Shown here: positions 39,101-40,852 of the stretch, in pieces
How positions within the stretch are numbered: position 1 is the first letter of the stretch
Layout: the number at the start of each line of letters is the position of its first letter
Assembly: GCA_964017185.1 (NCBI GenBank)
Contig: OZ024869.1
Span: 56,260,761 to 56,324,760, forward strand
Origin: Rugalucina vietnamica
Lineage: Eukaryota; Mollusca; Bivalvia; Lucinida; Lucinidae
Reading direction: 5' to 3'
Length of the DNA: 64,000 bases
Position numbers and translations under genes: made by a program
Notes under the pieces: generated by a model
What the model saw: the letters and a program-made list of their open reading frames with translations, nothing else
Told to the model about the DNA's origin: nothing
Databases searched by the model: none

Positions 39101-39711
39101 CAGCCGCGGTAATCCAATGGATATCGTATTTGCTTAAGCAATCAAGTGGTTGCGGTTTCGATACCCGGCTGGTACATGCTTGTCATATGGAGACAATGTT
39201 CATGATGATGTAATAAAAGCAAAGCAGAGCAAATCGACCACAGGGTGTAACATTTAGAAAAGGTAGACCTAATCAATTCAATTAACCAGAGACATATACA
39301 GATACATCTTTATCTCAGAATTAACTAAGCTTGATTATCTATGCACATGCATAGGATAAAAACATTACTGAAACATACCAAAATCGTGACCAGAAACATG
39401 AAGAACCACAACAGAACTGCCGTGTTGGAACGGTAACTAGCTGTAATATTAATAAGATGGAATTGAATTTGCTTTCTACTGAATTAAGATGCAGTAGTAG
39501 ACCGACACGTGCGATTTGTTTCAAGGCAAATTTCATTAATTCAATACACTACTACATTAAAAAAGACTCATACGCACCTTCCTTGGGCGTGTTTCTGTTC
39601 CATTTCGTATAAATCCGTATTTCTAGACAGTTTGTGTAGTTTTCGTGATACTATGCCATTCACGTGTAATATTTGTGACGCTGAGACTCCATAGTGACTA
39701 CATAACGTCAT
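4388..39711 (-). CDS. EF-hand and WD40-repeat protein, WDR49/WDR64/WDY family (25 coding exons)
   Basis: Spliced gene read on the minus strand from ATG at 39711 to TGA at 4388-4390, about 1,325 residues. Exons: 39578-39711, 36649-37180, 33258-33462, 25684-25829, 23031-23171, 20081-20374, 19601-19692, 19250-19342, 18746-18838, 18108-18234, 17637-17706, 16921-17160, 15401-15443, 14838-14943, 13391-13542, 10401-10503, 9951-10057, 9386-9632, 8761-8926, 8285-8436, 7027-7174, 6297-6425, 5698-5873, 5176-5291, 4388-4553. Codon phase matches at every junction, which is the main support. Residues 1-340 are unrecognised and rich in Ser, Pro and Ala. Residues 360-371 form a canonical EF-hand loop (D-x-N-x-N-G-x-L-x-x-x-E), and a degenerate EF-hand follows near 398. 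The rest is WD40 blades up to about residue 1175, then a polar tail. EF-hand plus long WD40 is the architecture of WDR49, WDR64 and fly WDY, which are testis-linked in the species I recall; no catalytic role is expected. Exons 4-25 are firm; joining exons 1-3 is inferred. Confidence 0.85.
4942..5170 (-). mobile_element. hairpin MITE family A, copy 2 (touches exon 24 donor)
   Basis: Starts TGAGCCGCCGCATGGGAAAA and ends TTTCTCACGCACAGGCTA. The internal hairpin GATCAGCTTCGCAG is present. Its right end stops directly next to the GTAAT splice donor of exon 24 (5171-5175). Confidence 0.88.
5176..5291 (-). CDS. WD40 gene exon 24
   Basis: Encodes GGRTPTPPLIFNKQQFQV to AAQIQEKAFKKGTGK. Acceptor TTCCAG|GGC, donor AAAG|GTAATT, phase 0 in and 2 out. 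A MITE ends at 5170, immediately next to the donor. Confidence 0.9.
5553..5582. repeat. poly(G) run, 23 G then A and 6 G
   Basis: Homopolymer within intron 23 of the WD40 gene. Read on the transcribed strand it is poly(C). Length is likely polymorphic or error-prone. Confidence 0.95.
5698..5873 (-). CDS. WD40 gene exon 23
   Basis: Encodes the start of the polar C-terminal tail: TFGQPDPWDIYNESTYHH, PYDVLIDPMSLPSHPVV and HEDMGRSDEG. Acceptor TACCAG|GTA, donor GGG|GTAAGA, phase 1 in and 0 out. Confidence 0.9.
6062..6092. repeat. remnant end of the GGGCCCAGTTGTTC palindromic MITE
   Basis: GCTAATGATGCTTTGAACAA closely matches the right terminus of the copy at 2748-2994. No opposite end is visible nearby, so only a fragment remains. 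Confidence 0.55.
6297..6425 (-). CDS. WD40 gene exon 22 (last clear WD40 blade)
   Basis: Encodes WRGHVKSVTSLTMVEEHK then SSSVDCTVRMWNMEGHYIG. GH and VRMWN bracket one full repeat. Acceptor CTACCAG|TGA, donor ATAG|GTAGGC, phase 1 on both sides. Confidence 0.94.
6535..6760 (-). mobile_element. hairpin MITE family A, copy 3
   Basis: Intronic (intron 21). It begins TGAGCCACTGCATGAGAAAA and ends TTTTCTCATGCAAAGGCTCA, with the AACAAAGGCGCAGATCAG hairpin near its left end. Confidence 0.88.
7027..7174 (-). CDS. WD40 gene exon 21
   Basis: Encodes NTGCRGAMVSALAVNKL to GGDSYGFIYIWNIDGY and then EPTSQPPE. Acceptor AACAG|AAC, donor AAT|GTAAGT, phase 0 in and 1 out. An inverted-repeat element starts 14 bp upstream of the acceptor. 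Confidence 0.93.
7189..7383. mobile_element. TATAACAC-type inverted-repeat MITE, copy 1
   Basis: The left end TACACCCGGACCTCTATATA is matched by the reverse complement of AAGAGGTTGGGGTGTA at the right. TATAACAC recurs internally. It lies in intron 20, starting 14 bp upstream of the exon 21 acceptor. Confidence 0.8.
7384..8284. other. intron 20 remainder, no feature seen
   Basis: AT-rich intron with no exon-like open segment on either strand and no recognisable repeat. Confidence 0.5.
8285..8436 (-). CDS. WD40 gene exon 20
   Basis: Encodes DGDLSVNKLLFLHTRA to SGPRGHIHFWNVFQGG and ends at QFLV. Acceptor TTCCAG|TGG, donor GTG|GTAGGT, phase 1 in and 0 out. Confidence 0.93.
8761..8926 (-). CDS. 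WD40 gene exon 19
   Basis: Encodes NRGHKEDILAVAQCPN, LLATASYDGQVIVWNM and FLDAGCPPGYEDLS. GH and VIVWN are the hallmark ends of a WD40 repeat. Acceptor TTTCAG|AAT, donor CAT|GTGAGT, phase 0 in and 1 out. Confidence 0.94.
9052..9252. repeat. short tandem array in intron 18, about 4 copies of a 53-60 bp unit
   Basis: The phrase AGGTTTCTTGTAAACATTC followed by ACTCAGTAAAATCTGAAATT repeats four times with small indels. It does not touch a splice site. Confidence 0.9.
9386..9632 (-). CDS. WD40 gene exon 18
   Basis: Encodes LITGGRDGMIRIWNYNNG, then YIVAVGWDRRINIY and HPIDKWTDDV, covering one and a half blades. Acceptor TTCCAG|ACT, donor GTG|GTATGT, phase 2 in and 0 out. Confidence 0.94.
9951..10057 (-). 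CDS. WD40 gene exon 17
   Basis: Encodes TIKLWDFETGTPIFEYG to ITCMTFDNCGR. TIKLWDFETG is a classical WD strand. Acceptor TTTGCAG|ACA, donor AAG|GTAACT, phase 0 in and 2 out. Confidence 0.93.
10401..10503 (-). CDS. WD40 gene exon 16
   Basis: Encodes PVLHADIVISHKEPVTC to NPSFKQVVTCSESS, two strands of a WD40 blade. Acceptor TTTCAG|ACC, donor TCA|GTAAGT, phase 2 in and 0 out. Degenerate copies of its acceptor end are repeated in the upstream intron. Confidence 0.92.
10440..10930. repeat. degenerate tandem copies of the exon 16 acceptor region
   Basis: The segment CAGGTTCTTTATGAC, followed by AACAATATCAGCATG and GGTCTGAAATACAC at the exon 16 3' splice site, recurs best at about 10771-10824. It is fainter near 10575, 10640, 10710, 10850 and 10910. 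The array continues from the exon into intron 15. The copies have lost the reading frame. Confidence 0.7.
11554..11789 (+). mobile_element. hairpin MITE family A, copy 4
   Basis: In intron 15. It has both terminal repeats (TGAGCCGCCTTGTGGGAAAA and TTTCCCATGAGGCGACTCA) and an intact hairpin, AGCTTCGCGATTACCGCGAA. Confidence 0.92.
12080..12456. repeat. tandem duplication with (GTT)n, two units of about 180 bp
   Basis: Each unit is a GTT microsatellite, TTTTTAAGAAAAAAA, then GAATAGAACTTAAGAGGAAC through CATCAGCTACAGTCT. The two copies are almost identical, so the duplication is recent. Confidence 0.93.
12457..13390. other. intron 15 remainder, one 28-bp direct repeat
   Basis: At 12870-12930 the phrase TCAGTTATTTTAGAGGATAT occurs twice in tandem. 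Otherwise no exon or element is seen. Confidence 0.5.
13391..13542 (-). CDS. WD40 gene exon 15 (functional copy next to a tandem array)
   Basis: Encodes VWDIQDHTCLLTVRPKG to ATDQMAVLNLKL. Acceptor TTCTGCAG|GTG, donor TCAA|GTAAGT, phase 0 in and 2 out. Six more copies of its acceptor and first 97 bases lie immediately upstream at 113-bp spacing. Only this copy has the 3' part of the exon and a working donor. Confidence 0.92.
13446..14230. repeat. seven-copy 113-bp tandem array of exon 15's 3' splice site and 5' half
   Basis: Splice junctions (AG|GTGTGGG on the minus strand) fall at 13542, 13655, 13768, 13881, 13994, 14107 and 14220, exactly 113 bp apart. Each unit is the first 97 bases of exon 15 plus about 16 bases of intron end. 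Variants alternate (TGCAG/TACAG acceptors, tagatcacc/taggtcacc), suggesting growth by 226-bp dimers. 113 is not a multiple of three, and read-through meets a stop soon after the next junction, so only the 13542 acceptor gives full-length protein. Confidence 0.97.
14408..14590. mobile_element. TATAACAC-type inverted-repeat MITE, copy 2 (diverged)
   Basis: The left end ATTCAACCTTGTTATAACAC is opposed by AGTGTTATACATAGGTTGAT at the right. It is in intron 14 and related to the element at 7189-7383. Confidence 0.7.
14838..14943 (-). CDS. WD40 gene exon 14
   Basis: Encodes KPTALLRGHSAPIFF to RIFSLSTDKCIK, with the GH dipeptide that opens a WD40 blade. Acceptor TTTCAG|CAA, donor AAG|GTAATT, phase 2 in and 0 out. 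Confidence 0.93.
14944..15400. other. intron 13, no feature seen
   Basis: 457 bp of AT-rich intron without recognisable repeats or open coding segments supported by splice sites. Confidence 0.5.
15401..15443 (-). CDS. WD40 gene exon 13 (43-nt micro-exon)
   Basis: Encodes GMDRIVRLWNPYVSG across its junctions, a textbook D-x-x-V-x-x-W WD40 strand. The phase (1 in, 2 out) joins VTGG of exon 12 to GKPTALLRGH of exon 14, which fixes this small exon with confidence. Confidence 0.92.
15689..16586. mobile_element. inverted-repeat DNA element of about 0.9 kb in intron 12
   Basis: The left end TACTGAGCCAAACATATAAC then GCAACACGGTTAT is matched by the reverse complement of the right end, AACCGCTGTTGCGTTATATT then TGGCTCAGTATA. 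The inverted repeats are about 33 bp. No transposase frame is visible inside, so it is non-autonomous. Confidence 0.85.
16921..17160 (-). CDS. WD40 gene exon 12
   Basis: Encodes a Lys/Glu-rich insert (ESQLKEIKDQQLRENKEQ), then YGVSKERLEADQAVFK and a blade strand, FDFSKDKNIIVTGG. Such a charged loop between blades is common in large propellers. Acceptor TTTCCAG|GTT, donor GGAG|GTAATG, phase 1 on both sides. A MITE begins only 9 bp upstream of its acceptor. Confidence 0.92.
17172..17372 (+). mobile_element. hairpin MITE family A, copy 5 (next to exon 12 acceptor; hairpin eroded)
   Basis: Starts TGAGCCTTGATGCAAGAAAA and includes GGTTTCCGACCAGTTCTGAC and a degraded right end, TCTCATGACCCAGCTCA. 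The left end lies 9 bp upstream of the AG of exon 12, so branch-point sequence for that intron must come from the MITE. Confidence 0.75.
17373..17636. other. intron 11 remainder, no feature seen
   Basis: No repeat or exon recognised. Confidence 0.4.
17637..17706 (-). CDS. WD40 gene exon 11
   Basis: Encodes LRYYHDIAQVISCSNH then SNTALVIG. Acceptor TTCACAG|CTG, donor ATAG|GTAAGA, phase 0 in and 1 out. Confidence 0.9.
17915..17990. repeat. short direct repeat in intron 10
   Basis: AGTTTAAATAATCCTTATAT followed by TAGCATGAG occurs twice in tandem. Confidence 0.85.
18108..18234 (-). CDS. WD40 gene exon 10 (GC donor)
   Basis: Encodes TWKKLPKHDGFIAS to FKRWSVHGDWVQQ. The acceptor is TTTCAG|AAC. 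The best donor is CAG|GCAAGTA, a GC rather than GT. Using it gives WVQQ followed by LRYYHD from exon 11. A GT seven bases earlier (TGG|GTACAA) is also in phase but would delete VQQ. Confidence 0.88.
18635..18757. repeat. 60-bp tandem duplication spanning the exon 9 donor
   Basis: TTAAGTTAAGGCAATATTGT then ACCTGAGATTTTCTC at the exon 9 3' end is repeated 60 bp away as TTAAGTTAAGATAATACTGT then ACCCGAGATTTCTC. The intronic copy keeps a GT (CGG|GTACAG on the minus strand). It is a decoy donor. Confidence 0.85.
18746..18838 (-). CDS. WD40 gene exon 9
   Basis: Encodes ATGHDECLILFGDNQGCI then NILVIKSAGENLR. Acceptor ATTCCAG|TGC, donor CAG|GTACAA, phase 2 in and 2 out. Its 3' end and donor are tandemly copied in the adjoining intron. 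Confidence 0.9.
19250..19342 (-). CDS. WD40 gene exon 8
   Basis: Completes a blade: DREIQFFEQSSFEPYCQI then GLDTVPLKLDY. Acceptor TTACAG|TGA, donor TTG|GTAGG, phase 2 in and 2 out. VIVGTGDREIQFFE across the junction is the expected strand pattern of a WD40 blade. Confidence 0.9.
19601..19692 (-). CDS. WD40 gene exon 7
   Basis: Encodes NIEQNVRSTKNKWITDFV to HYTKVIVGTG. It has acceptor TTTCAG|AAT and donor AGG|GTAATT. It enters in phase 0 and leaves two bases into the Gly codon completed by exon 8. Confidence 0.9.
20081..20374 (-). CDS. WD40 gene exon 6 (second EF-hand and first WD40 blade)
   Basis: A 98-codon exon in phase 0 on both sides. It begins ESQIDSLFMKIDW with a degenerate EF-hand (loop IDWASIGSITWDEF lacks acidic residues at positions 3 and 5). 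It continues into HRDPVLRIRDTPDGNFVA and DGMVSFWSPSLELKR, the first blade of the propeller. Confidence 0.93.
20769..20998. mobile_element. foldback element with an internal 45-bp duplication
   Basis: The left arm ATGAGTATTGAAATTCAGAT then TTTTAGCTTTCACTGGATGA reappears inverted on the right as TCATCCAGTGAAAGCTAAAA then ATCTGAATTTCAATAC. The left arm contains TAGCTTTCACTGGATGATGA twice in tandem. It lies in intron 5. Confidence 0.88.
21045..22954. mobile_element. Helentron/HINE- or pearl-like non-autonomous element with 151-bp tandem core
   Basis: Left terminus TATAGCCCCGCTT. The core is about 12 copies of a 151-bp unit (21060-22840) with successive landmarks exactly 151 bp apart from the fourth copy onward. 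It is followed by an ACGG-rich stretch (22845-22910) and a right-end hairpin, TATAGCCCCACTTT...AAAGCGGGGCTATA. Subterminal inverted repeat, central tandem array and 3' stem-loop are the known plan of HINE elements such as DINE-1 and resemble the bivalve pearl elements. The many 60-80 residue frames in the array are repeat translations, not proteins. Confidence 0.8.
23031..23171 (-). CDS. WD40 gene exon 5 (canonical EF-hand)
   Basis: Encodes IEERINIDTLEELKKRF, then the calcium-binding loop DVNKNGKLELEE and a following helix. Loop positions 1, 3, 5, 6, 8 and 12 are D, N, N, G, L and E, as in functional EF-hands. The exon is 47 codons with phase 0 on both sides, donor AGG|GTAGG and acceptor TTTTCAG|ATT. 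Confidence 0.92.
23223..23458 (-). mobile_element. hairpin MITE family A, copy 6 (near-consensus)
   Basis: In intron 4. Terminal repeats TGAGCCGCCTCATGGGAAAA and TTCCCACGAGGCGGCTCA, and the hairpin CTTCGCGGTAACCGCGAAG, are all intact. This is one of the best-preserved copies. Confidence 0.95.
23459..24266. other. intron 4 segment, no feature seen
   Basis: AT-rich sequence without recognised repeat or exon. Confidence 0.5.
24267..25218. mobile_element. inverted-repeat DNA element of about 0.95 kb (AAGGATGTTCGCTGC ends)
   Basis: The left end TTTAAGGATGTTCGCTGC is matched by the reverse complement GCAGCGAACATCCTTAAA at the right. GGGTAGTGTGCAT occurs twice inside. No coding capacity is evident. 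Confidence 0.85.
25327..25613 (-). mobile_element. tRNA-derived SINE, copy 2, with 12-bp target-site duplication
   Basis: Minus-strand copy. The head (plus strand ACTCGGCCATGGGGGCCACC) is at the right, the poly(A) end (as poly(T)) at the left. The target duplication gtaataatttta is at 25327-25338 and 25602-25613. The tRNA-like part is longer than in the other copies because of an insertion near 25540-25570. Confidence 0.92.
25684..25829 (-). CDS. WD40 gene exon 4
   Basis: Encodes METVVLKLRMKNKLEAFF through YEEASKPFYR. The acceptor is GGAATAG|AAATGG and the donor CGG|GTAGG. It leads directly in phase 0 into the EF-hand exon. The ATG near its start is an alternative initiation codon for a shorter protein of about 1,034 residues, closer to the size I recall for WDR64 and WDY. 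Confidence 0.8.
25830..27307. other. intron 3, left part, no clear feature
   Basis: No exon or known repeat recognised. A 61-residue frame at 26674-26859 has no resemblance to a family. GCGTACTGTACGC near 26772 is a small palindrome. Confidence 0.4.
27308..27556 (-). mobile_element. hairpin MITE family A, copy 7
   Basis: Begins TGAGCCGCCACATGGGAAAA and ends TCTAACGCACAGGCTCA. The hairpin is present but mutated in one arm. It is in intron 3. Confidence 0.88.
27557..28130. other. intron 3 segment, no feature seen
   Basis: AT-rich, with a T run near 27906. Nothing else recognised. Confidence 0.4.
28131..28402 (+). mobile_element. tRNA-derived SINE, copy 3
   Basis: Head CCCCCATGGCCGAGCGGTAA with B box GGTTCAAGCCC, central region shared with copies 1 and 2, and tail GGGACGTAAAACTGAATA plus A-rich end. 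The flanks share aactgtacc, a probable target-site duplication. Confidence 0.88.
28716..31525. mobile_element. second HINE/pearl-like element: 455-bp tandem core, ACGG run, terminal hairpin
   Basis: Left terminus GCTCACCTGAG. The core units carry CATGGCGGCCATCTTGGTCA at exactly 455-bp spacing (about 30362, 30817, 31272), with a further unit split by the inner insertion. Then comes an ACGG/ACG microsatellite (about 31405-31470) and a hairpin GCTCACCTTGTGAGCC...GGCTCAGGTGAGC at the right end. The same blueprint appears at 21045-22954 with unrelated sequence. Confidence 0.8.
28875..30160. mobile_element. innermost nested element (CCCTACTGAAAAT inverted repeats)
   Basis: The ends CCCTACTGAAAATAT and ATATTTTCAGTAGGG are inverted repeats. 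Both flanks (28880-29110 and 29815-30140) are dense in TGAAATTTCAGTG-type palindromes around a unique centre. Sister units of the host array read CCTTTAAATGACA across the site, while here the host is split as TTCAAAT/ATGACA, so the pre-insertion site is visible with an AT duplication. Confidence 0.85.
31657..33257. other. intron 3, right part, no clear feature
   Basis: AT-rich intron, no repeat or exon recognised on either strand. Confidence 0.45.
33258..33462 (-). CDS. WD40 gene exon 3 (bridge; start-or-splice ambiguity)
   Basis: Open reading IRRLVSKETAEKDKLR to VEVEEMFHK, chosen with acceptor CACAG|ATC and donor AAAA|GTAAAG because both keep phase with exons 2 and 4. The stretch before the acceptor is poor in pyrimidines. 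An ATG at 33471 sits just upstream in the same frame (MAQIRRLV), so the exon could instead be the first coding exon of the WD40 gene. A second possible donor, TAG|GTGTTT about ten bases further on, is also in phase. Confidence 0.5.
33463..34384. other. intron 2 segment, no feature seen
   Basis: AT-rich with a T run near 34218. No exon or repeat recognised. Confidence 0.45.
34385..34819 (-). mobile_element. TRIM-like miniature LTR retrotransposon with tRNA-Ala-like LTRs
   Basis: Two direct repeats (34389-34541 and 34656-34815) each start TGTAACAGGTG and end CTACTACA on the plus strand, giving TG...CA LTRs either way. Read on the minus strand, the 5' LTR is followed two bases later by TGGCGCCAAATG, a primer-binding-site motif. 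The 3' LTR is preceded by the purine run GGAGGGGGAATA. The inside is only 114 bp with no gag or pol. Flanking gtag is present on both sides. Each LTR contains GGATTAGCATGCAAGAG and TCCTGGTTCGATCCTCAG, resembling the anticodon and T arms of tRNA-Ala(AGC) with a Pol III B box. Confidence 0.82.
34820..36648. other. intron 2, right part, no clear feature
   Basis: No exon or mobile element recognised. Plus-strand frames at 35269-35499 and 36569-36769 have no family resemblance; the latter is the antisense of exon 2. Confidence 0.45.
36649..37180 (-). CDS. WD40 gene exon 2 (unrecognised Ser/Pro/Ala-rich region)
   Basis: A 532-nt open exon following an acceptor TTGACAG, with donor AAG|GTATGT. It starts RYENEARELERLEKKLLG, a coiled-coil-like stretch, then becomes low-complexity with repeated RPSSAA, RPATAA and RPATQAAG motifs and many basic residues. 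The coding quality is good: 177 codons are open and the phase is consistent with exon 1. I do not recognise the domain. It may be an intrinsically disordered N-terminal extension, or part of a separate small gene. Confidence 0.65.
37290..37910 (-). pseudogene. decayed LINE reverse-transcriptase C-terminal fragment
   Basis: Broken frames read MRFQPVKCNMMQLTNKRT, then YLGVTITKDLEWNTHTSN and AYKGLVIPILE, then VLEKVQKRAARFVTRNY and LKKLKWESLQKRRK. These are the thumb-region motifs typical of non-LTR retrotransposon reverse transcriptases in marine invertebrates. Frameshifts separate the pieces and the catalytic palm is absent, so it is dead. It is in intron 1 of the WD40 gene. Confidence 0.88.
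37911..38943. other. intron 1 segment, unassigned
   Basis: The GC content is locally higher at 37911-38160 (GCGGGGCAATTACTTTTTGA, GACTCCGGTGTGTGGGC), suggesting another repeat or an RNA-derived sequence I could not identify. A 77-residue plus-strand frame at 38161-38394 is unrecognised. Confidence 0.3.
38944..38993. repeat. short hairpin repeat (GTACACGTTAGAACCG), copy 1
   Basis: GTACACGTTAGAACCGACTC, a short loop, then ACGAGTACCCAC. The same core occurs at 45759-45806. Confidence 0.6.
39100..39172 (+). repeat. tRNA-Arg-like sequence (pseudo-tRNA or SINE head)
   Basis: A 73-nt segment whose ends CCAGCCG and CGGCTGG pair as an acceptor stem, with TCCAATGGATA (D arm, A box) and GGTTTCGATACC (B box). 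The T stem is too short and the anticodon arm poor, so a functional tRNA is unlikely. Confidence 0.5.
39578..39711 (-). CDS. WD40 gene exon 1 (initiating ATG)
   Basis: The reading frame opens with MTLCSHYGVSASQ and contains SRKLHKLSRNTDLYEMEQ. An in-frame TAA lies two codons upstream of the ATG, so this is the first possible start. The donor is AAG|GTGCGT. The exon ends two bases into an Arg codon that exon 2 completes. The segment looks helical and charged, and I do not recognise its family. Linking it to the WD40 protein depends on exon 3. Confidence 0.6.
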
Positions 39712-40011
39712 AACTTAACGGCGTTACGCTGCGTATCGTACACTATTGTATTTCAGTGCTGTAATTCTGGTATTAGAAAAAATATTTTGTCTTGTTCTCG
39801 TGTTACTCCCATTAGTTAATTTCTGATTATTTTTGGGAGGTGTACATTGCACACTCCGGTGTGTTTGCAGGGCTGATGAGCCTACATGCATGAGGATAGA
39901 ACCTATGTACACAGGGATGACTGTCCCTCCAGTTAACGTCCCTATACGAAGGACGGCGCACTGTGTTCATGTCATCTCTGCAAATGAAACGGAGGCGTGT
40001 TTTAATTTACC

Positions 40012-40073
40012 TCGCCGCCGGCGGGGATCTAACCTGGGACCTCTAGCACCAGAGGCCAGTGCGCTTCCTTTTA
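40012..40073 (-). repeat. tRNA-like stretch with Pol III B-box-like motif
   Basis: On the minus strand, GCACTGGCCTCTGGTGCTAG then CCCAGGTTAGATCCCC resembles the anticodon and T arms of a tRNA. The acceptor stem is not convincing. It could be a repeat fragment. Confidence 0.35.
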
Positions 40074-40556
40074 GACATGTAAATTTAGACAAACCCAGTC
40101 AAAACCACGGTGATAAAATTACTTTTGCAAACTGAAGTCGTTTTTCTCATGCTGAAACTTAAGAATCAAGTTTATCTACCTATATCATGATCAAACTCTA
40201 AACCGACGTTTTCAACCTGCTGACTGAACAAATGAAATCCTTTTGAGAAATGATATGGAAAACAGCTATAAGAAAGCTACCCGCGATTTGGAAAAAGCTA
40301 CACGAAAGCTACCCGCGGTTGCATTTCTATGACAAAATTGTGTCAAGAAGGCTGTGAGACCTGACATAAGTCTGAAGTTCTCATGTAACCTGCAAGATGA
40401 CAATGTTCTGAATTCTGCTCCTTATCTAGAGGTGATATCAAAAATATAGAATATCATGATCAGCAAAGCAACACCAAAATTGTTCTGAATACTGCTCCTT
40501 AACACTCGTTCACTTTTTTTTCTCATTTGGATGACACGAAAAAAGATAAGAACTTG

Positions 40557-40563
40557 TATAAAT
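40557..40563 (+). promoter_or_regulatory. candidate TATA box of the lectin gene
   Basis: TATAAAT lies 83 bp upstream of the lectin ATG, leaving room for a 5' UTR of about 50 bp. Confidence 0.35.
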
Positions 40564-40639
40564 TGGGTCTCAATGGGACCATGTCATAGTGAAACCGTCA
40601 TAGTGTCTCAACTGTCACACTGTTTCATCACCAGCCAAG

Positions 40640-40694
40640 ATGATTTTCGCAACTGTATTCACGACGCTTATTCTTAACATAGTTCTAACTGCAG
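40640..40694 (+). CDS. C-type lectin exon 1 (signal peptide)
   Basis: ATG in context CCAAGATGAT. Encodes an 18-residue hydrophobic leader. Donor GCAG|GTACGA, phase 1 out. Confidence 0.88.
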
Positions 40695-40812
40695 GTACGA
40701 TTTGTTTTTTTTTTAAATTCCATATAGCTCTATAGAAAGCCAAACATTTTTTATTTATTATAATAAGTAGCATATTAGTATTATTTCAAGGATTCTGACT
40801 ATGCATCAAGTT

Positions 40813-40852
<40 letters not shown>

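Larger units (their letters stand above)
39712..40639. promoter_or_regulatory. divergent upstream region between the WD40 gene and the lectin gene
   Basis: About 0.93 kb separates the two start codons on opposite strands, so promoter elements of both genes should lie here. It also contains a tRNA-like stretch near 40.04 kb. A shared bidirectional promoter is an inference only. Confidence 0.4.
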